64,000 nt of DNA from Stenotrophomonas rhizophila (GTDB lineage Bacteria; Pseudomonadota; Gammaproteobacteria; Xanthomonadales; Xanthomonadaceae), in assembly GCF_003651185.1 (NCBI RefSeq), contig NZ_RCDC01000004.1, forward strand, positions 1,846,659-1,910,658. The letters run 5' to 3'. The translations under genes and the position numbers were made by a program. The notes under the pieces are model-generated. The model was not told the origin of the DNA. It ran no database searches and saw only the letters and a list, made by a program, of their open reading frames with translations. Shown here in pieces: positions 1-9,572 of the stretch (position 1 is its first letter; each line of letters starts with the position of its first letter).

Positions 1-382
1 TGGCATCCAGCTGTATCTCCACCCCTGGGCACTGCGCCAGGAAGGCCGCGATCATCTCGCCGACACGCGTGTCCAGCAGCGCGACCGGGCAGGCCACCCG
101 GACAATGCCGCGCGGCTCGCTGCGGGTGAGTTCGATCGCTTCCTGGGCGGCTTCGGCTTCCACCAGCATCGCCTTGCAGTGCGCGTAGAACGTCTGGCCG
201 ACCTCGGTAACCGAGAAGTGCCGCGTCGAACGCTGGATCAAGCGCACCCCCAGCCGCGCTTCGAGCAGCGCCACCCGGCGGCTGAGTTTCGACTTGGGCA
301 CGCCCAGCGCCCGCCCCGCCGGCGCGAAACCGCCGTGATCGACCACCTGGGCGAAATAGTAGAGGTCATTGAGATCCTGCAC
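1..382 (-). CDS. LysR-family transcriptional regulator (partial, runs off left edge)
   Basis: This is the N-terminal part of a LysR-type DNA-binding regulator. The visible residues give the winged helix-turn-helix, including LGVPKSKLSRRVALLEARLG and the typical LysR segment STRHFSVTEVGQ. After a short linker helix the effector domain begins (PRGIVRVACPVALLDT), and the gene is then cut by the window edge. I chose the GTG at 380-382 because it gives the N-terminus MQDLNDLYYFAQVVDHGGF. An in-frame GTG nine bases upstream (389-391) is also possible, and a stop lies just beyond it. The gene is divergent from the pirin gene, with about 120 bases between them, so it probably regulates that gene and itself. 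The ligand cannot be told. Confidence 0.9.
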   Translation of the reverse strand, partial: MQDLNDLYYFAQVVDHGGFAPAGRALGVPKSKLSRRVALLEARLGVRLIQRSTRHFSVTEVGQTFYAHCKAMLVEAEAAQEAIELTRSEPRGIVRVACPVALLDTRVGEMIAAFLAQCPGVEIQLDA

Positions 383-503
383 GGCCGCCACCAGCGTTCA
401 CCAGATAGGACTATGAGGATAGATTCTGCCGACTACCGGCGCCAGTGTCCTGAATCCATCATCTCCTCCATCAGACAGGGGCCTGGCCCCGGAGGAGTAC
501 GAC

Positions 504-1373
504 ATGAAGAAGATTCTCGGCATCTACAGCGCCCCGAAGGCGCATTGGGTGGGCGACGGCTTCCCGGCCCGGACCCTGTTTTCCTATTCCAGCCACGGCC
601 AGCAGGTCAGCCCGTTCCTGCTGCTGGACTACGCCGGTCCGATGGCGTTCACCCCGGCCGCGCAGCCCCGCGGCGTTGGCCAGCATCCCCACCGCGGCTT
701 CGAGACGGTCACCATCGTCTATGAGGGCGAGGTCGAGCATCGCGACTCCACCGGCGCTGGCGGCACCATCGGCCCGGGCGATGTGCAGTGGATGACCGCC
801 GCCTCCGGCATCCTGCATGAAGAGTTCCACTCCCACGCCTTCACCCGCACCGGCGGCACGCTGGAGATGGTGCAGCTCTGGGTGAATCTGCCGGCCAAGG
901 ACAAGATGGCCGCGCCTGGCTACCAGACCCTGCTGGACGCGCAGATTCCGTCGGTGGCCTTGCCGGACCAGGCGGGCCGCGTGCGCGTGATCGCCGGTGA
1001 GTTCGACGGCCAGCATGGCCCCGCGCGCACCTTTACGCCGATGGATGTGTGGGACCTGCGGCTGCTCCAGGGGCACAGCGCCCACCTGCCGGTGCCCGAA
1101 GGGCGCCACGTCGCCCTGGTCGTGCTGCGCGGCAGCGTGCAGGTCAATGGCAGCCAGACCGTGCACGAGGCGCAGCTGGTGATGCTTGATCGCGATGGCA
1201 GCGCCCTGCGGATCGAGGCCAACAGCGATGCCACGGTGCTGGTGCTCAGTGGCGAACCGATCGACGAGCCGATCGTCGGTTATGGGCCCTTCGTGATGAA
1301 CAGCCAGGACGACATCCGCCAGGCCTTCGCCGATTTCAATGGCGGCCGCTTCGGCCAGATCGCGCACACGTAA
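504..1373 (+). CDS. Pirin family protein
   Basis: This is a 289-residue bicupin of the pirin family, which contains Fe-binding proteins, some with quercetin 2,3-dioxygenase activity. The N-terminal cupin has the metal site: His61 and His63 in QHPHRGFETVT, then His105 and Glu107 in GILHEEF. These match the His-His-His-Glu set of characterised pirins. The C-terminal cupin follows from about residue 165. The start ATG has a strong ribosome site, GGAGGAG, nine bases upstream. A YcaC-like hydrolase gene follows 120 bases downstream and a LysR gene diverges upstream. This arrangement suggests a small stress or aromatic-compound unit. The true substrate is unknown. Confidence 0.93.
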   Translation: MKKILGIYSAPKAHWVGDGFPARTLFSYSSHGQQVSPFLLLDYAGPMAFTPAAQPRGVGQHPHRGFETVTIVYEGEVEHRDSTGAGGTIGPGDVQWMTAASGILHEEFHSHAFTRTGGTLEMVQLWVNLPAKDKMAAPGYQTLLDAQIPSVALPDQAGRVRVIAGEFDGQHGPARTFTPMDVWDLRLLQGHSAHLPVPEGRHVALVVLRGSVQVNGSQTVHEAQLVMLDRDGSALRIEANSDATVLVLSGEPIDEPIVGYGPFVMNSQDDIRQAFADFNGGRFGQIAHT

Positions 1374-1493
1374 TCCCGGCGAAGTGCTGGATTCACAGCG
1401 CGATTGACGCATCCCCCGTCCTCCGTGGCGATGGTCGTTGCCATCGCCATGACCCGGCCGCCCAGCGGCCTCCCCACGCCCAGGAGTATTCCC

Positions 1494-2132
1494 ATGGCAA
1501 GCGAACCCATCCGTGACCCTGTCACCGATCACCTGCTGACCCCGCAGAACGCCGCCTTCATCATCATCGACTACCAGCCGGTGCAGGTGAACTCGATCGC
1601 CTCGATGGACCGGCAGTTGCTGGTCAACAACATCGTGGGCACCGCCAAGGCCGCCGTCGCCTACGGGCTGCCGCTCGTGCATTCCACGGTCAATGTGCGC
1701 AGCGGCCTCAACAAACCGCCGATTCCGCAGCTGCGCAAGGTGCTGGCCGACCATCCCACCTACGACCGCACCACGATCAATGCGTGGGAAGACACCACGT
1801 TCCGCGAAGCGGTGCAGGCCACCGGGCGCCGCAAGCTGATCATGACCGCCCTGTGGACCGAAGCCTGTCTGACCTTCCCCGCCCTGGATGCCCTGAAGGA
1901 GGGCTACGAGGTGTACGTCGTGGTCGATGCCGTTGGCGGCACGTCCCTGGCCGCGCATGACGCCGGCCTGCGCCGCATCGAACAGGCCGGCGGCAGGATG
2001 ATCAGCGTCCCGCAGCTGTTCTGTGAGCTGCAGCGCGATTGGCAGCGCCAGGACACGGTGCCGGCGTTCATGGATCTTTTCATCCAGACCGGCGGCACTG
2101 CCGGCATCCAGTTCTCCTACGATCGCCAATGA
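1494..2132 (+). CDS. Isochorismatase-family cysteine hydrolase, YcaC-like
   Basis: This is a 212-residue cytoplasmic hydrolase of the isochorismatase superfamily. The nucleophile is Cys125 in WTEACLTFPAL and the acid is Asp26 in IIIDYQP. The segments TINAWED, TEACLTFPALDAL and CELQRDW closely resemble E. coli YcaC, an oligomeric hydrolase of unknown substrate. The reading frame is open further upstream. I chose the ATG at 1494 because AGGAG lies seven bases before it and it matches the usual family length. A perfect 8-bp hairpin (GGCGATGG/CCATCGCC, 1427-1448) sits between this gene and the pirin gene. It could partly uncouple the two. Confidence 0.92.
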   Translation: MASEPIRDPVTDHLLTPQNAAFIIIDYQPVQVNSIASMDRQLLVNNIVGTAKAAVAYGLPLVHSTVNVRSGLNKPPIPQLRKVLADHPTYDRTTINAWEDTTFREAVQATGRRKLIMTALWTEACLTFPALDALKEGYEVYVVVDAVGGTSLAAHDAGLRRIEQAGGRMISVPQLFCELQRDWQRQDTVPAFMDLFIQTGGTAGIQFSYDRQ

Positions 2133-2138
2133 GCGACG

Positions 2139-2166
2139 CAACGGCCACGCTCCTGCGTGGCCGTTG
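2139..2166. terminator. Hairpin between convergent genes, probable bidirectional terminator
   Basis: A perfect 12-bp stem (CAACGGCCACGC/GCGTGGCCGTTG) with a four-base loop, TCCT, lies between two convergent genes. There is no clear T run, so it may be a processing or Rho-linked structure instead of a classical intrinsic terminator. Confidence 0.55.
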
Positions 2167-2174
2167 GGCGGGCA

Positions 2175-3005
2175 TCACCCGTGCAACGCCTTGGCGTGAT
2201 GCGCGATGTGCTCGCCGATGAAGCTGCTGATGAAGTAATAGCTGTGGTCGTAACCGGGCTGCAGGCGCAGCGTCAGCGGATGACCGGCCGCCGTGCAGGC
2301 CGCCTGCAACCATTGCGGCTGCAGCTGGGTGTCGAGGAACTCATCACCACCGCCCTGGTCCACCAGCAACGGCAGGCGCTCGGTCGCGGTGGCGACCAGC
2401 TCGCTGGCATCCCACGCCGCCCAACTGGCGCGGTCCTCGCCGAGGTACGCGGCAAAGGCCTTCTGGCCCCACGGCACGCGGGTCGGCGCGACGATCGGCG
2501 AGAACGCCGAGACGCTCCTGTAGCGGCCCGGATTCTTCAATGCGATCACCAGCGCACCATGACCGCCCATCGAGTGGCCACTGATGCTGCGCGCGCCCGT
2601 CGTCGGGAAATGCGCCTCGATCCATGCCGGCAGTTCCTCCACCACGTAGTCGTACATGCGGTAGTGCGCCGCCCACGGCTGCTCGCTGGCATTCAAATAG
2701 AAGCCAGCGCCCTTGCCCAGGTCGTAGCCTTCGGCATCGGCGACGTCATCGCCGCGCGGGCTGGTGTCCGGCACGACCAGGATCACGCCATGCTCGGCGG
2801 CGTAGCGCTGCGCACCGGCCTTGGTGATGAAGTTCTGTTCGTTGCAGGTCAGCCCGCTGAGCCAGTACAGCACCGGCAGTGGCTGCGTGGCAGCCTGCGG
2901 CGGCAGATACACGGCGACGTTCATGTCGCAGCCCAGCACCTGCGAGGTGTGGCGGTACACGTCCTGCCAACCGCCGGATGCGGCGCGATGTTCGATGCGT
3001 TCCAT
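2175..3005 (-). CDS. fghA: S-formylglutathione hydrolase
   Basis: This 276-residue esterase-D-family alpha/beta hydrolase converts S-formylglutathione to formate and glutathione. That is the second enzymatic step of glutathione-dependent formaldehyde oxidation in the cytosol. The catalytic triad is visible: Ser145 in GHSMGGHG, Asp221 in DQGGGDEFL and His254 in GYDHSYYF. The length and spacing match the human and E. coli (FrmB) enzymes. The ATG lies downstream of adhC on the same strand, with 48 bases between them that include a strong hairpin. It is the last gene of the frmR-adhC-fghA operon. Confidence 0.97.
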   Translation of the reverse strand: MERIEHRAASGGWQDVYRHTSQVLGCDMNVAVYLPPQAATQPLPVLYWLSGLTCNEQNFITKAGAQRYAAEHGVILVVPDTSPRGDDVADAEGYDLGKGAGFYLNASEQPWAAHYRMYDYVVEELPAWIEAHFPTTGARSISGHSMGGHGALVIALKNPGRYRSVSAFSPIVAPTRVPWGQKAFAAYLGEDRASWAAWDASELVATATERLPLLVDQGGGDEFLDTQLQPQWLQAACTAAGHPLTLRLQPGYDHSYYFISSFIGEHIAHHAKALHG

Positions 3006-3016
3006 GGTGATTCTCC

Positions 3017-3049
3017 GTAGGGGCGGCGCGGACCACGCGCCGCCCGTAG
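3017..3049 (-). other. Intercistronic hairpin between adhC and fghA, GTAG-flanked
   Basis: A perfect 10-bp stem, GGGCGGCGCG (3021-3030) and CGCGCCGCCC (3036-3045), has a five-base loop. On the plus strand the sequence GTAG stands on both sides of it (3017-3020 and 3046-3049). It fills the gap between two operon genes. It may tune relative expression or mRNA stability, or be a degenerate GTAG-type REP element. Confidence 0.5.
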
Positions 3050-3053
3050 TGGC

Positions 3054-4494
<1,441 letters not shown>

Positions 4495-4513
4495 GGGAGC
4501 AAGGCCGGTTAAC

Positions 4514-4532
4514 TATACTGGGGGTGAGTATA
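4514..4532 (-). promoter_or_regulatory. FrmR/CsoR-type operator upstream of frmR
   Basis: The plus strand reads TATACT-GGGGGTG-AGTATA, a perfect 6-bp inverted repeat around a G tract. This matches the general RcnR/FrmR operator architecture (TACT-G tract-AGTA). The arms also resemble -10 hexamers, so repressor binding would occlude the promoter. The site lies 20 bases before the frmR ATG. Assignment to FrmR rests on position and motif type only. Confidence 0.8.
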
Positions 4533-4656
4533 CAGGATCGAAGCATCCAGGCCATTGACAGGCGTTCCGCTTGACATGAACAATCCAGGCAGAACGCCGC
4601 ACGTGCCAGCCGGCGTCATGGACGACATCACATTTGCCATGCAGGTTCACCTTCGG

Positions 4657-4878
4657 ATGCCAACGCGACGCGCAGTGTTCCCTTACCTTTTCCTCCTTGC
4701 CGGCGGTGCGTTGCTGCTTCGCGCCATGCATGTGCTGTCATCGCCGCTCGCAGGCACCACGGGACAGGCAGCGGCCTATGCCGATGGATACGCGGCCGGA
4801 CAGACGGTTGCCGGCGCGCTGCTCGTGGCTGCTGCCGTGAGTCTCATTGCACTGGGTTGGCGCAGGCTGCGCTGCTGA
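4657..4878 (+). CDS. Small hypothetical membrane protein
   Basis: This is a 74-residue hydrophobic protein that I do not recognise. A basic N-terminus (MPTRRA) is followed by one membrane segment at about residues 7-25 and a second at about 49-66, ending in a basic tail (GWRRLRC). A periplasmic or cytoplasmic loop rich in Gly and Ala joins them. The frame is open to a TTG at 4555, with further ATGs at 4576 and 4618. I took the ATG at 4657 because it places the first membrane segment directly after a short basic N-terminus. No start has a convincing ribosome site, so the gene is likely but its start is uncertain. Confidence 0.5.
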   Translation: MPTRRAVFPYLFLLAGGALLLRAMHVLSSPLAGTTGQAAAYADGYAAGQTVAGALLVAAAVSLIALGWRRLRC

Positions 4879-4917
4879 CCCGTTCGTGGCATCAGCCTGG
4901 CAGGCCCAGGCGCTGAC

Positions 4918-5802
4918 CTACCCGCGCAGCAGATCAATGAACGCCCGAAGCGCGGATGACATCTGCCGCTGCCGCGGGTAATACACCGCAAAGCCCGCGA
5001 ACGGTTCACTCCAGTCCTCCAGCACGGCGACCAGCCGACCGTCGTCCAGATACGGACGCGCGGAATCCTCCAGCACGTAGGCCAACCCTAGCCCGTCCAC
5101 CACCGCCTGCAGGATGGTGTTCTGATCGCCGAGGGTGAGTCGCCCCGGCACATCGATTTCCAGCGCCTGGCCATCGCGTTCGAACTGCCACTTGTACAGA
5201 TGGCCGCTGGCGAAGCGGAACCGCACGCACTCGTGGCGGATCAGATCGCGCGGATGCCGGGGTATCTCGCGTCCTTCAAGGTAGGCCGGCGCACCGACGA
5301 TCAAGCCGCGCAGTGCCGGCCCGAGCGGCACGGCGACCATGTCTTCGGGTACCGATTCATGCAGGCGCACACCGGCGTCGTAACCGCCGGCGACGATATC
5401 GACCAGACCGTCATCCTGGGCCAGCTCCAGACGCACATCCGGATGGGCCAGCAGGAACTTCGCCAAGCGCGGGCCGAGCTGGGTCTGGACGGCGGCGCGG
5501 GTGGCATTGATGCGCAACAGGCCGGCCGGTGCGGCACGGAAATGGTTCATCTCCTCCAGCGCGTCATGCACCTGCCCCAACGCAGGCTGCAGGCGTTCGA
5601 GCAGGCGCTGGCCGGCTTCGGTGAGGGCGACGCTGCGGGTGGTGCGGTGGAACAGGCCCACGCCCAGGCGCTCTTCCAGCGCGCGTATCGCATAACTGAC
5701 CGCCGAGGTGGACAGAGCCAGCTCGGCCCCCGCCTTGCGGAAGCTGCGGTGGCGGGCCACGGCGGCGAAGGCTGCCAGATGGGTCAGGTTGTCAGTGGCC
5801 AT
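4918..5802 (-). CDS. LysR-family transcriptional regulator
   Basis: This is a full-length 294-residue LysR regulator. The N-terminal winged HTH (residues about 6-64) contains ELALSTSAVSYAIRALEERL, and the C-terminal periplasmic-binding-like effector domain covers about 90-290. It is divergent from the zinc alcohol dehydrogenase gene with 107 bases between them, so that gene is the natural candidate target. An ATC-N11-GAT motif lies next to its own start codon. The sequence belongs to the large CrgA-like group (FHRTTRSVALTEAGQRLLER). The inducer is unknown; aldehydes or alcohols are a guess from context. Confidence 0.93.
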   Translation of the reverse strand: MATDNLTHLAAFAAVARHRSFRKAGAELALSTSAVSYAIRALEERLGVGLFHRTTRSVALTEAGQRLLERLQPALGQVHDALEEMNHFRAAPAGLLRINATRAAVQTQLGPRLAKFLLAHPDVRLELAQDDGLVDIVAGGYDAGVRLHESVPEDMVAVPLGPALRGLIVGAPAYLEGREIPRHPRDLIRHECVRFRFASGHLYKWQFERDGQALEIDVPGRLTLGDQNTILQAVVDGLGLAYVLEDSARPYLDDGRLVAVLEDWSEPFAGFAVYYPRQRQMSSALRAFIDLLRG

Positions 5803-5806
5803 GATT

Positions 5807-5823
5807 ATCCAGTCTTACTTGAT
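5807..5823. promoter_or_regulatory. Possible LysR-regulator binding site
   Basis: ATC-N11-GAT, an interrupted palindrome of the T-N11-A type bound by LysR proteins, begins five bases upstream of the LysR start codon in the divergent intergenic region. It is nested inside a wider repeat (ATGATT at 5801-5806 and AATCAT at 5825-5830). Short motifs of this kind also occur by chance. Confidence 0.4.
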
Positions 5824-5909
5824 GAATCATGCCGATATCCTGACTTTTTGTGCACGGGATCGGGGCGTATTGTAAAGCGCCTTTCTACAAACCTGCCAAG
5901 GATTCCCCC

Positions 5910-6968
5910 ATGTCCCTCGCCCATGGTTATGCGGTGCACGACCAGACCGCGCCGCTGGTACCGTTCTCCTTCGAACGTCGCGCGGCCGGTCCCGATGACG
6001 TGCGCATCGAGATTCTCTTCAGTGGCATCTGCCACTCCGATCTGCACCAGGCCCGTGACGACTGGGGTGGTTCCAAGTTCCCGATGGTGCCGGGCCACGA
6101 GATCATCGGCCGCGTGACCGAGGTCGGCGCCAACGTCACCGGCTTCAAGGTCGGCGACTTCGCCGGCGTCGGCTGCATGGTCGATTCCTGCCGCCACTGC
6201 GCCGCCTGCGATGAAGACCTGGAGCAGTACTGCGAGAAGGGCGCGACCTTCACCTACAACAGCACCGAGCGCGAGAGCGGCCAGCCGACCTTCGGCGGTT
6301 ACTCCGACCACATCGTGGTCGAGCAGCGCTTCGTGGTGAAGGTGTCCGCAACGCTCGACCTCAAGGCCGCCGCGCCGCTGCTGTGCGCCGGCATCACCAC
6401 CTATTCGCCGCTGCGCCACTGGAAGGTCGGCCCCGGCCAGAAGGTGGGCGTGATCGGCCTGGGTGGCCTGGGCCACATGGGCGTGAAGTTCGCCAAGGCG
6501 ATGGGCGCCACCGTGGTGATGATCACCACCACCCCGGAAAAGGGTGCCGATGCCAAGCGCCTGGGGGCCGACGAGGTGCTGGTCTCGCGCGATCCGGCGC
6601 AGATGAAGGCACATGCGGGCAGCTTCGATTTCCTGCTCAACACCATCCCGGTCAGCCATGACACCAACCCGTACATGTCCCTGCTCAAGCGCGATGCCAC
6701 GATGTGCCTGGTCGGCGTGCTGACCGAGCTGGATCCGCCGCTGATGGGCGCTTCGGTGATGTTCGGCCGCAAGCACATCACCGGCTCGGCGATCGGCGGC
6801 ATGGCCGAAACGCAGGAGATGATGGACTTCTGTGCCGAGCACAACATCGTCAGCGATGTGGAAGTGATCGACATCAAGAGCGTCAACGAGGCCTGGGAGC
6901 GCATGGCCAGGAACGATGTGCGCTACCGCTTCGTGATCGATATGGCCACGCTGGAAAAGGCGGGCTGA
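5910..6968 (+). CDS. NAD(P)-dependent zinc alcohol dehydrogenase (YahK/cinnamyl-type)
   Basis: This 352-residue medium-chain dehydrogenase probably reduces aldehydes to alcohols with NADPH in the cytosol. Catalytic zinc ligands include Cys41 (GICHSDLH) and His63 (PGHEIIG). The structural zinc is held by Cys94, Cys97, Cys100 and Cys108. The nucleotide motif is GLGGLGHMGVKFAKAMGA. The sequence pattern and length match E. coli YahK. The frame is open 20 codons further upstream, but the ATG at 5910 gives the family N-terminus and follows AAGGA. It is divergent from a LysR gene and is followed by a strong terminator. NADPH preference is inferred from the family. Confidence 0.92.
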   Translation: MSLAHGYAVHDQTAPLVPFSFERRAAGPDDVRIEILFSGICHSDLHQARDDWGGSKFPMVPGHEIIGRVTEVGANVTGFKVGDFAGVGCMVDSCRHCAACDEDLEQYCEKGATFTYNSTERESGQPTFGGYSDHIVVEQRFVVKVSATLDLKAAAPLLCAGITTYSPLRHWKVGPGQKVGVIGLGGLGHMGVKFAKAMGATVVMITTTPEKGADAKRLGADEVLVSRDPAQMKAHAGSFDFLLNTIPVSHDTNPYMSLLKRDATMCLVGVLTELDPPLMGASVMFGRKHITGSAIGGMAETQEMMDFCAEHNIVSDVEVIDIKSVNEAWERMARNDVRYRFVIDMATLEKAG

Positions 6969-6993
6969 TCCCGGCGCAGCCACACATGAAAAA

Positions 6994-7017
6994 CCCCGGC
7001 AATGCCGGGGTTTTTTT
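6994..7017 (+). terminator. Rho-independent terminator after the alcohol dehydrogenase
   Basis: The stem CCCCGGC/GCCGGGG with loop AAT is followed by seven T residues, and AAAA precedes it. This is a textbook intrinsic terminator 25 bases after the stop codon. Confidence 0.93.
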
Positions 7018-7033
7018 GTCAGCTGTACGCGTG

Positions 7034-7282
7034 TGCCCTTGGCAAATGTCCCCAGGCCGCGGAGCGGCCTCCTCCTGTGCTTTGCCCAGGGGCATACCGG
7101 CCGCTACGGGCCTCGGCGTGCGGTAAGCAGGGGGAAGCCAAGCGTGGGGCGCTGGTCGGTGGGTCGGGCGCTGGGCGCCCATGCCCTTGGAGGCAAAATA
7201 AAGGAGGAGGGGGCGGCCGCAGGCCGACGCCGGGGGACATTTGCCGGAAAGGGCATGGGCGCCCAGCGCCCGACCCACCGAC
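7034..7282. repeat. Complex intergenic inverted-repeat element
   Basis: A perfect 34-bp inverted repeat lies at 7155-7188 and 7249-7282, with 60 bases between the arms. Each arm contains its own hairpin, GGGCGC-TGG-GCGCCC. A second, outer pair of 13-bp matches (GGCAAATGTCCCC at 7041-7053 and its complement at 7233-7245) shows that 7034-7095 is a diverged copy of the same unit in opposite orientation. Both copies continue with GCGGCC, CTCCT and TTTGCC. No gene is supported here; overlapping open frames look like by-products of high GC. It sits between a terminator and the 3' end of gshA. It is probably a family-specific mobile or REP-like element. Confidence 0.75.
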
Positions 7283-7298
7283 TACCGCTTTCGCCCGC

Positions 7299-8663
7299 TC
7301 AGTACGCAAATTCCTTGAACAGCGGATCGATGTTGCCGCCCCACTCGCCATGGAACAGCGCCAGCTTGCGATCGGCCGGGGTCAGCCCGGAATCGACGAT
7401 CTCCTGCAGCACCTCCAGGAACTTGCTTTCGTCCTGACCATCGGCATTGCGCGCGGCGCGGCGCTTGAGGCCGGCCACGGCGATCTTCAACGCTTCGCGC
7501 GACAGATCCAGCACGGTGCCGTTGCGGAACGGCAGCTTCAACCCATGGCGCGGTACGCCATCGCGCAGGACGTTGCGCTCGACCAGGCTGAAATCACGGA
7601 CCAGATCCCACGCGGCATCGAGCGCGGCATCGTCATACAGCAGGCCTACCCAGAACGCGGGCAGCGCGCACAGGCGGCTCCACGGGCCGGCATCGGCGCC
7701 GCGCATTTCCAGGTACTTCTTCAGGCGCACTTCCGGGAAGGCGGTGGTCATGTGATCGGACCAGTCGCGCAGCGTGGGCAGCTGGCCCGGCAGCACCGGC
7801 AGCTTGCCGACCATGAAATCGCGGAAGCTCTGGCCGCTGGCATCGTGGTACTTGCCCTCGCGGTAAGAGAAGTACATCGGCACATCGAGCAGGTAGTCGA
7901 CATAACGCTCGTAACCGAAGCCGTCTTCGAAGACGAAGTCGAGCATGCCGGTGCGGTCGTTGTCGGTGTCGGTCCAGATGTGCGAGCGGTAGCTCTGGTA
8001 GCCGTTCGGCGCACCTTCGGTGAACGGCGAATCGGCAAACAGCGCGGTGGCGATCGGCTGCAGCGCCAGCGACACGCGGAACTTCTTCACCATGTCCGCT
8101 TCGGTGGCGTAATCCAGGTTGACCTGCACCGTGCAGGTGCGGGTCATCATGTCCAGGCCGAGCGTGCCGACCTTGGGCATGTACTCGCGCATGATCTTGT
8201 AGCGGCCCTTGGGCATCCACGGCATTTCATCGCGCGTCCACTTCGGCTGGAAGCCCATGCCAAGGAAGCCCAGCTGCAGTTCGCCAGCGACCTGCGCCAC
8301 TTCATTGAGATGGGTGCCGGTTTCCACGCAGGTCTGGTGGATGGTCTCCACCGCCGCGCCGGACAACTCCAGCTGGCCGGCCGGTTCCAGGGTCACCGAG
8401 GCGTTGTCGCGCAGCAGCGCGATGGTGCGTCCGTCTTCCTGCACCGGATCCCAGCCGAAGCGGGTCAGGCCGTTGAGCAGCGCTTCGATGCCGCGGTCGC
8501 CGTCGAAGGTGGGCGGGCGCAGGTCATCCAGGCGGAAGCCGAACTTCTCGTGCTCGGTGCCGATGCGCCACTGCGCCTGGGGCTTTTCGCCGGAGGCCAA
8601 CGTGGCGACCAGTTCATTACGGTCGGTGATCGGCGTCTCGGCGACGTGGCTGGGGCTCGACAA
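7299..8663 (-). CDS. gshA: Glutamate--cysteine ligase (plant/proteobacterial type)
   Basis: This 454-residue ATP-dependent ligase joins glutamate and cysteine to form gamma-glutamylcysteine, the first step of glutathione synthesis. It belongs to the GCS2 family shared by alphaproteobacteria, xanthomonads and plants, not the E. coli GshA type. Support comes from the N-terminal GTEHEKFGF, the glutamate/ATP region [25 protein letters not shown] and [10 protein letters not shown]. The start is a TTG at 8663 with no obvious ribosome site on this strand, so translation could begin elsewhere. Its product supplies the glutathione used by the nearby formaldehyde genes, though they are not in one operon. 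Confidence 0.95.
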   Translation of the reverse strand: MSSPSHVAETPITDRNELVATLASGEKPQAQWRIGTEHEKFGFRLDDLRPPTFDGDRGIEALLNGLTRFGWDPVQEDGRTIALLRDNASVTLEPAGQLELSGAAVETIHQTCVETGTHLNEVAQVAGELQLGFLGMGFQPKWTRDEMPWMPKGRYKIMREYMPKVGTLGLDMMTRTCTVQVNLDYATEADMVKKFRVSLALQPIATALFADSPFTEGAPNGYQSYRSHIWTDTDNDRTGMLDFVFEDGFGYERYVDYLLDVPMYFSYREGKYHDASGQSFRDFMVGKLPVLPGQLPTLRDWSDHMTTAFPEVRLKKYLEMRGADAGPWSRLCALPAFWVGLLYDDAALDAAWDLVRDFSLVERNVLRDGVPRHGLKLPFRNGTVLDLSREALKIAVAGLKRRAARNADGQDESKFLEVLQEIVDSGLTPADRKLALFHGEWGGNIDPLFKEFAY

Positions 8664-8870
8664 GGGGAGGCTCGCAGAATTCTGGTCAGGGCGGGGATGT
8701 GGGGTTCACGCCCCCGCATCGCAAGGGCGCACTATATCGTGGCGTCCCCTGCCGTCGTGTCACCGTGACGGTTTTCTGCATCCTACTGGCATGGGCTTGA
8801 CGCTGCGCCGGCCCCGCCGCGGCTGCGAGTCATTCCGCCGTTGGCCGCCGCCAGCCCCTACACTGATTCG

Positions 8871-9569
8871 ATGAGTCGATCCCGACATCCGGAAGTCCAT
8901 CGCTCCGACCGCGTCGGTTGGCTGCGCGCCGCTGTGCTCGGCGCCAATGACGGCATTGTCTCGGTGGCCGGCCTGGTGGTCGGCATCGCTGCCAGCGGCG
9001 CCTCGGCTTCCACGATCCTGGCCACCGGCATCGCCGGGACCGTGGCCGGCGCGATGTCGATGGCGGCCGGCGAGTATGTCTCGGTGCAGTCCCAGGCCGA
9101 TACCGAGCGGGCCGACCTGGCCGTGGAGAAGCGCGAACTGCACGACGACCCGCATAGCGAGCTGGAAGAGCTGGCCGCGATTTACCGCCATCGTGGGCTG
9201 AGTTCCGACCTGGCGCATGAAGTGGCCACCCAGCTCACCGCGCACGACGCGCTGGGAGCGCATGCCCGCGATGAGCTGGGCATCACCGAGGAGCTGCGGG
9301 CGCGCCCGATGCAGGCGGCCCTTGCCTCGGCCGGCGCCTTTGTCAGTGGCGCCGCGCTGCCGGTGCTGACCGCCCTGCTTGCACCGCATGCGCTGGTCGG
9401 CCAGGCCACCACCGTGGTGACGCTGTTGGGGCTGTGCCTGACCGGCACCCTGGCCGCGCATGCCGGCGGTGCCTCGCGCCTGCGTGGCGCGCTGCGCGTG
9501 ACCTTCTGGGGCGCGATCGCGATGGCGGCGGCCGCCTTGGTCGGCCAGCTGTTCAACGTGGCAGGCTGA
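8871..9569 (+). CDS. VIT1/CCC1-family membrane transporter
   Basis: This is a 232-residue integral membrane protein of the VIT1/CCC1 family, whose characterised members move Fe2+ or Mn2+. The family hallmark is present near the N-terminus: DRVGWLRAAVLGANDGIVSVAGLVVG, given here as one block at residues about 13-38. AAGEYVSVQSQ then leads into a hydrophilic helical metal-binding segment rich in Glu and Asp. Three further hydrophobic segments fill the C-terminal half. A TTG in the same frame lies upstream at 8841, but the ATG at 8871 is preferred. The AraC gene begins four bases after the stop, so the two are probably co-transcribed. The metal is not determined. Confidence 0.9.
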   Translation: MSRSRHPEVHRSDRVGWLRAAVLGANDGIVSVAGLVVGIAASGASASTILATGIAGTVAGAMSMAAGEYVSVQSQADTERADLAVEKRELHDDPHSELEELAAIYRHRGLSSDLAHEVATQLTAHDALGAHARDELGITEELRARPMQAALASAGAFVSGAALPVLTALLAPHALVGQATTVVTLLGLCLTGTLAAHAGGASRLRGALRVTFWGAIAMAAAALVGQLFNVAG

Positions 9570-9572
9570 GTC

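Noticed and set aside
471..2141. A 556-codon minus-strand frame across pirin and the YcaC-like gene
   Set aside because: It spans two well-supported plus-strand genes with intact motifs and ribosome sites.
7002..8768. Plus-strand frames across the inverted repeats and gshA
   Set aside because: The region before gshA is repeat DNA after a terminator, and the rest is antisense to gshA; composition is not protein-like.
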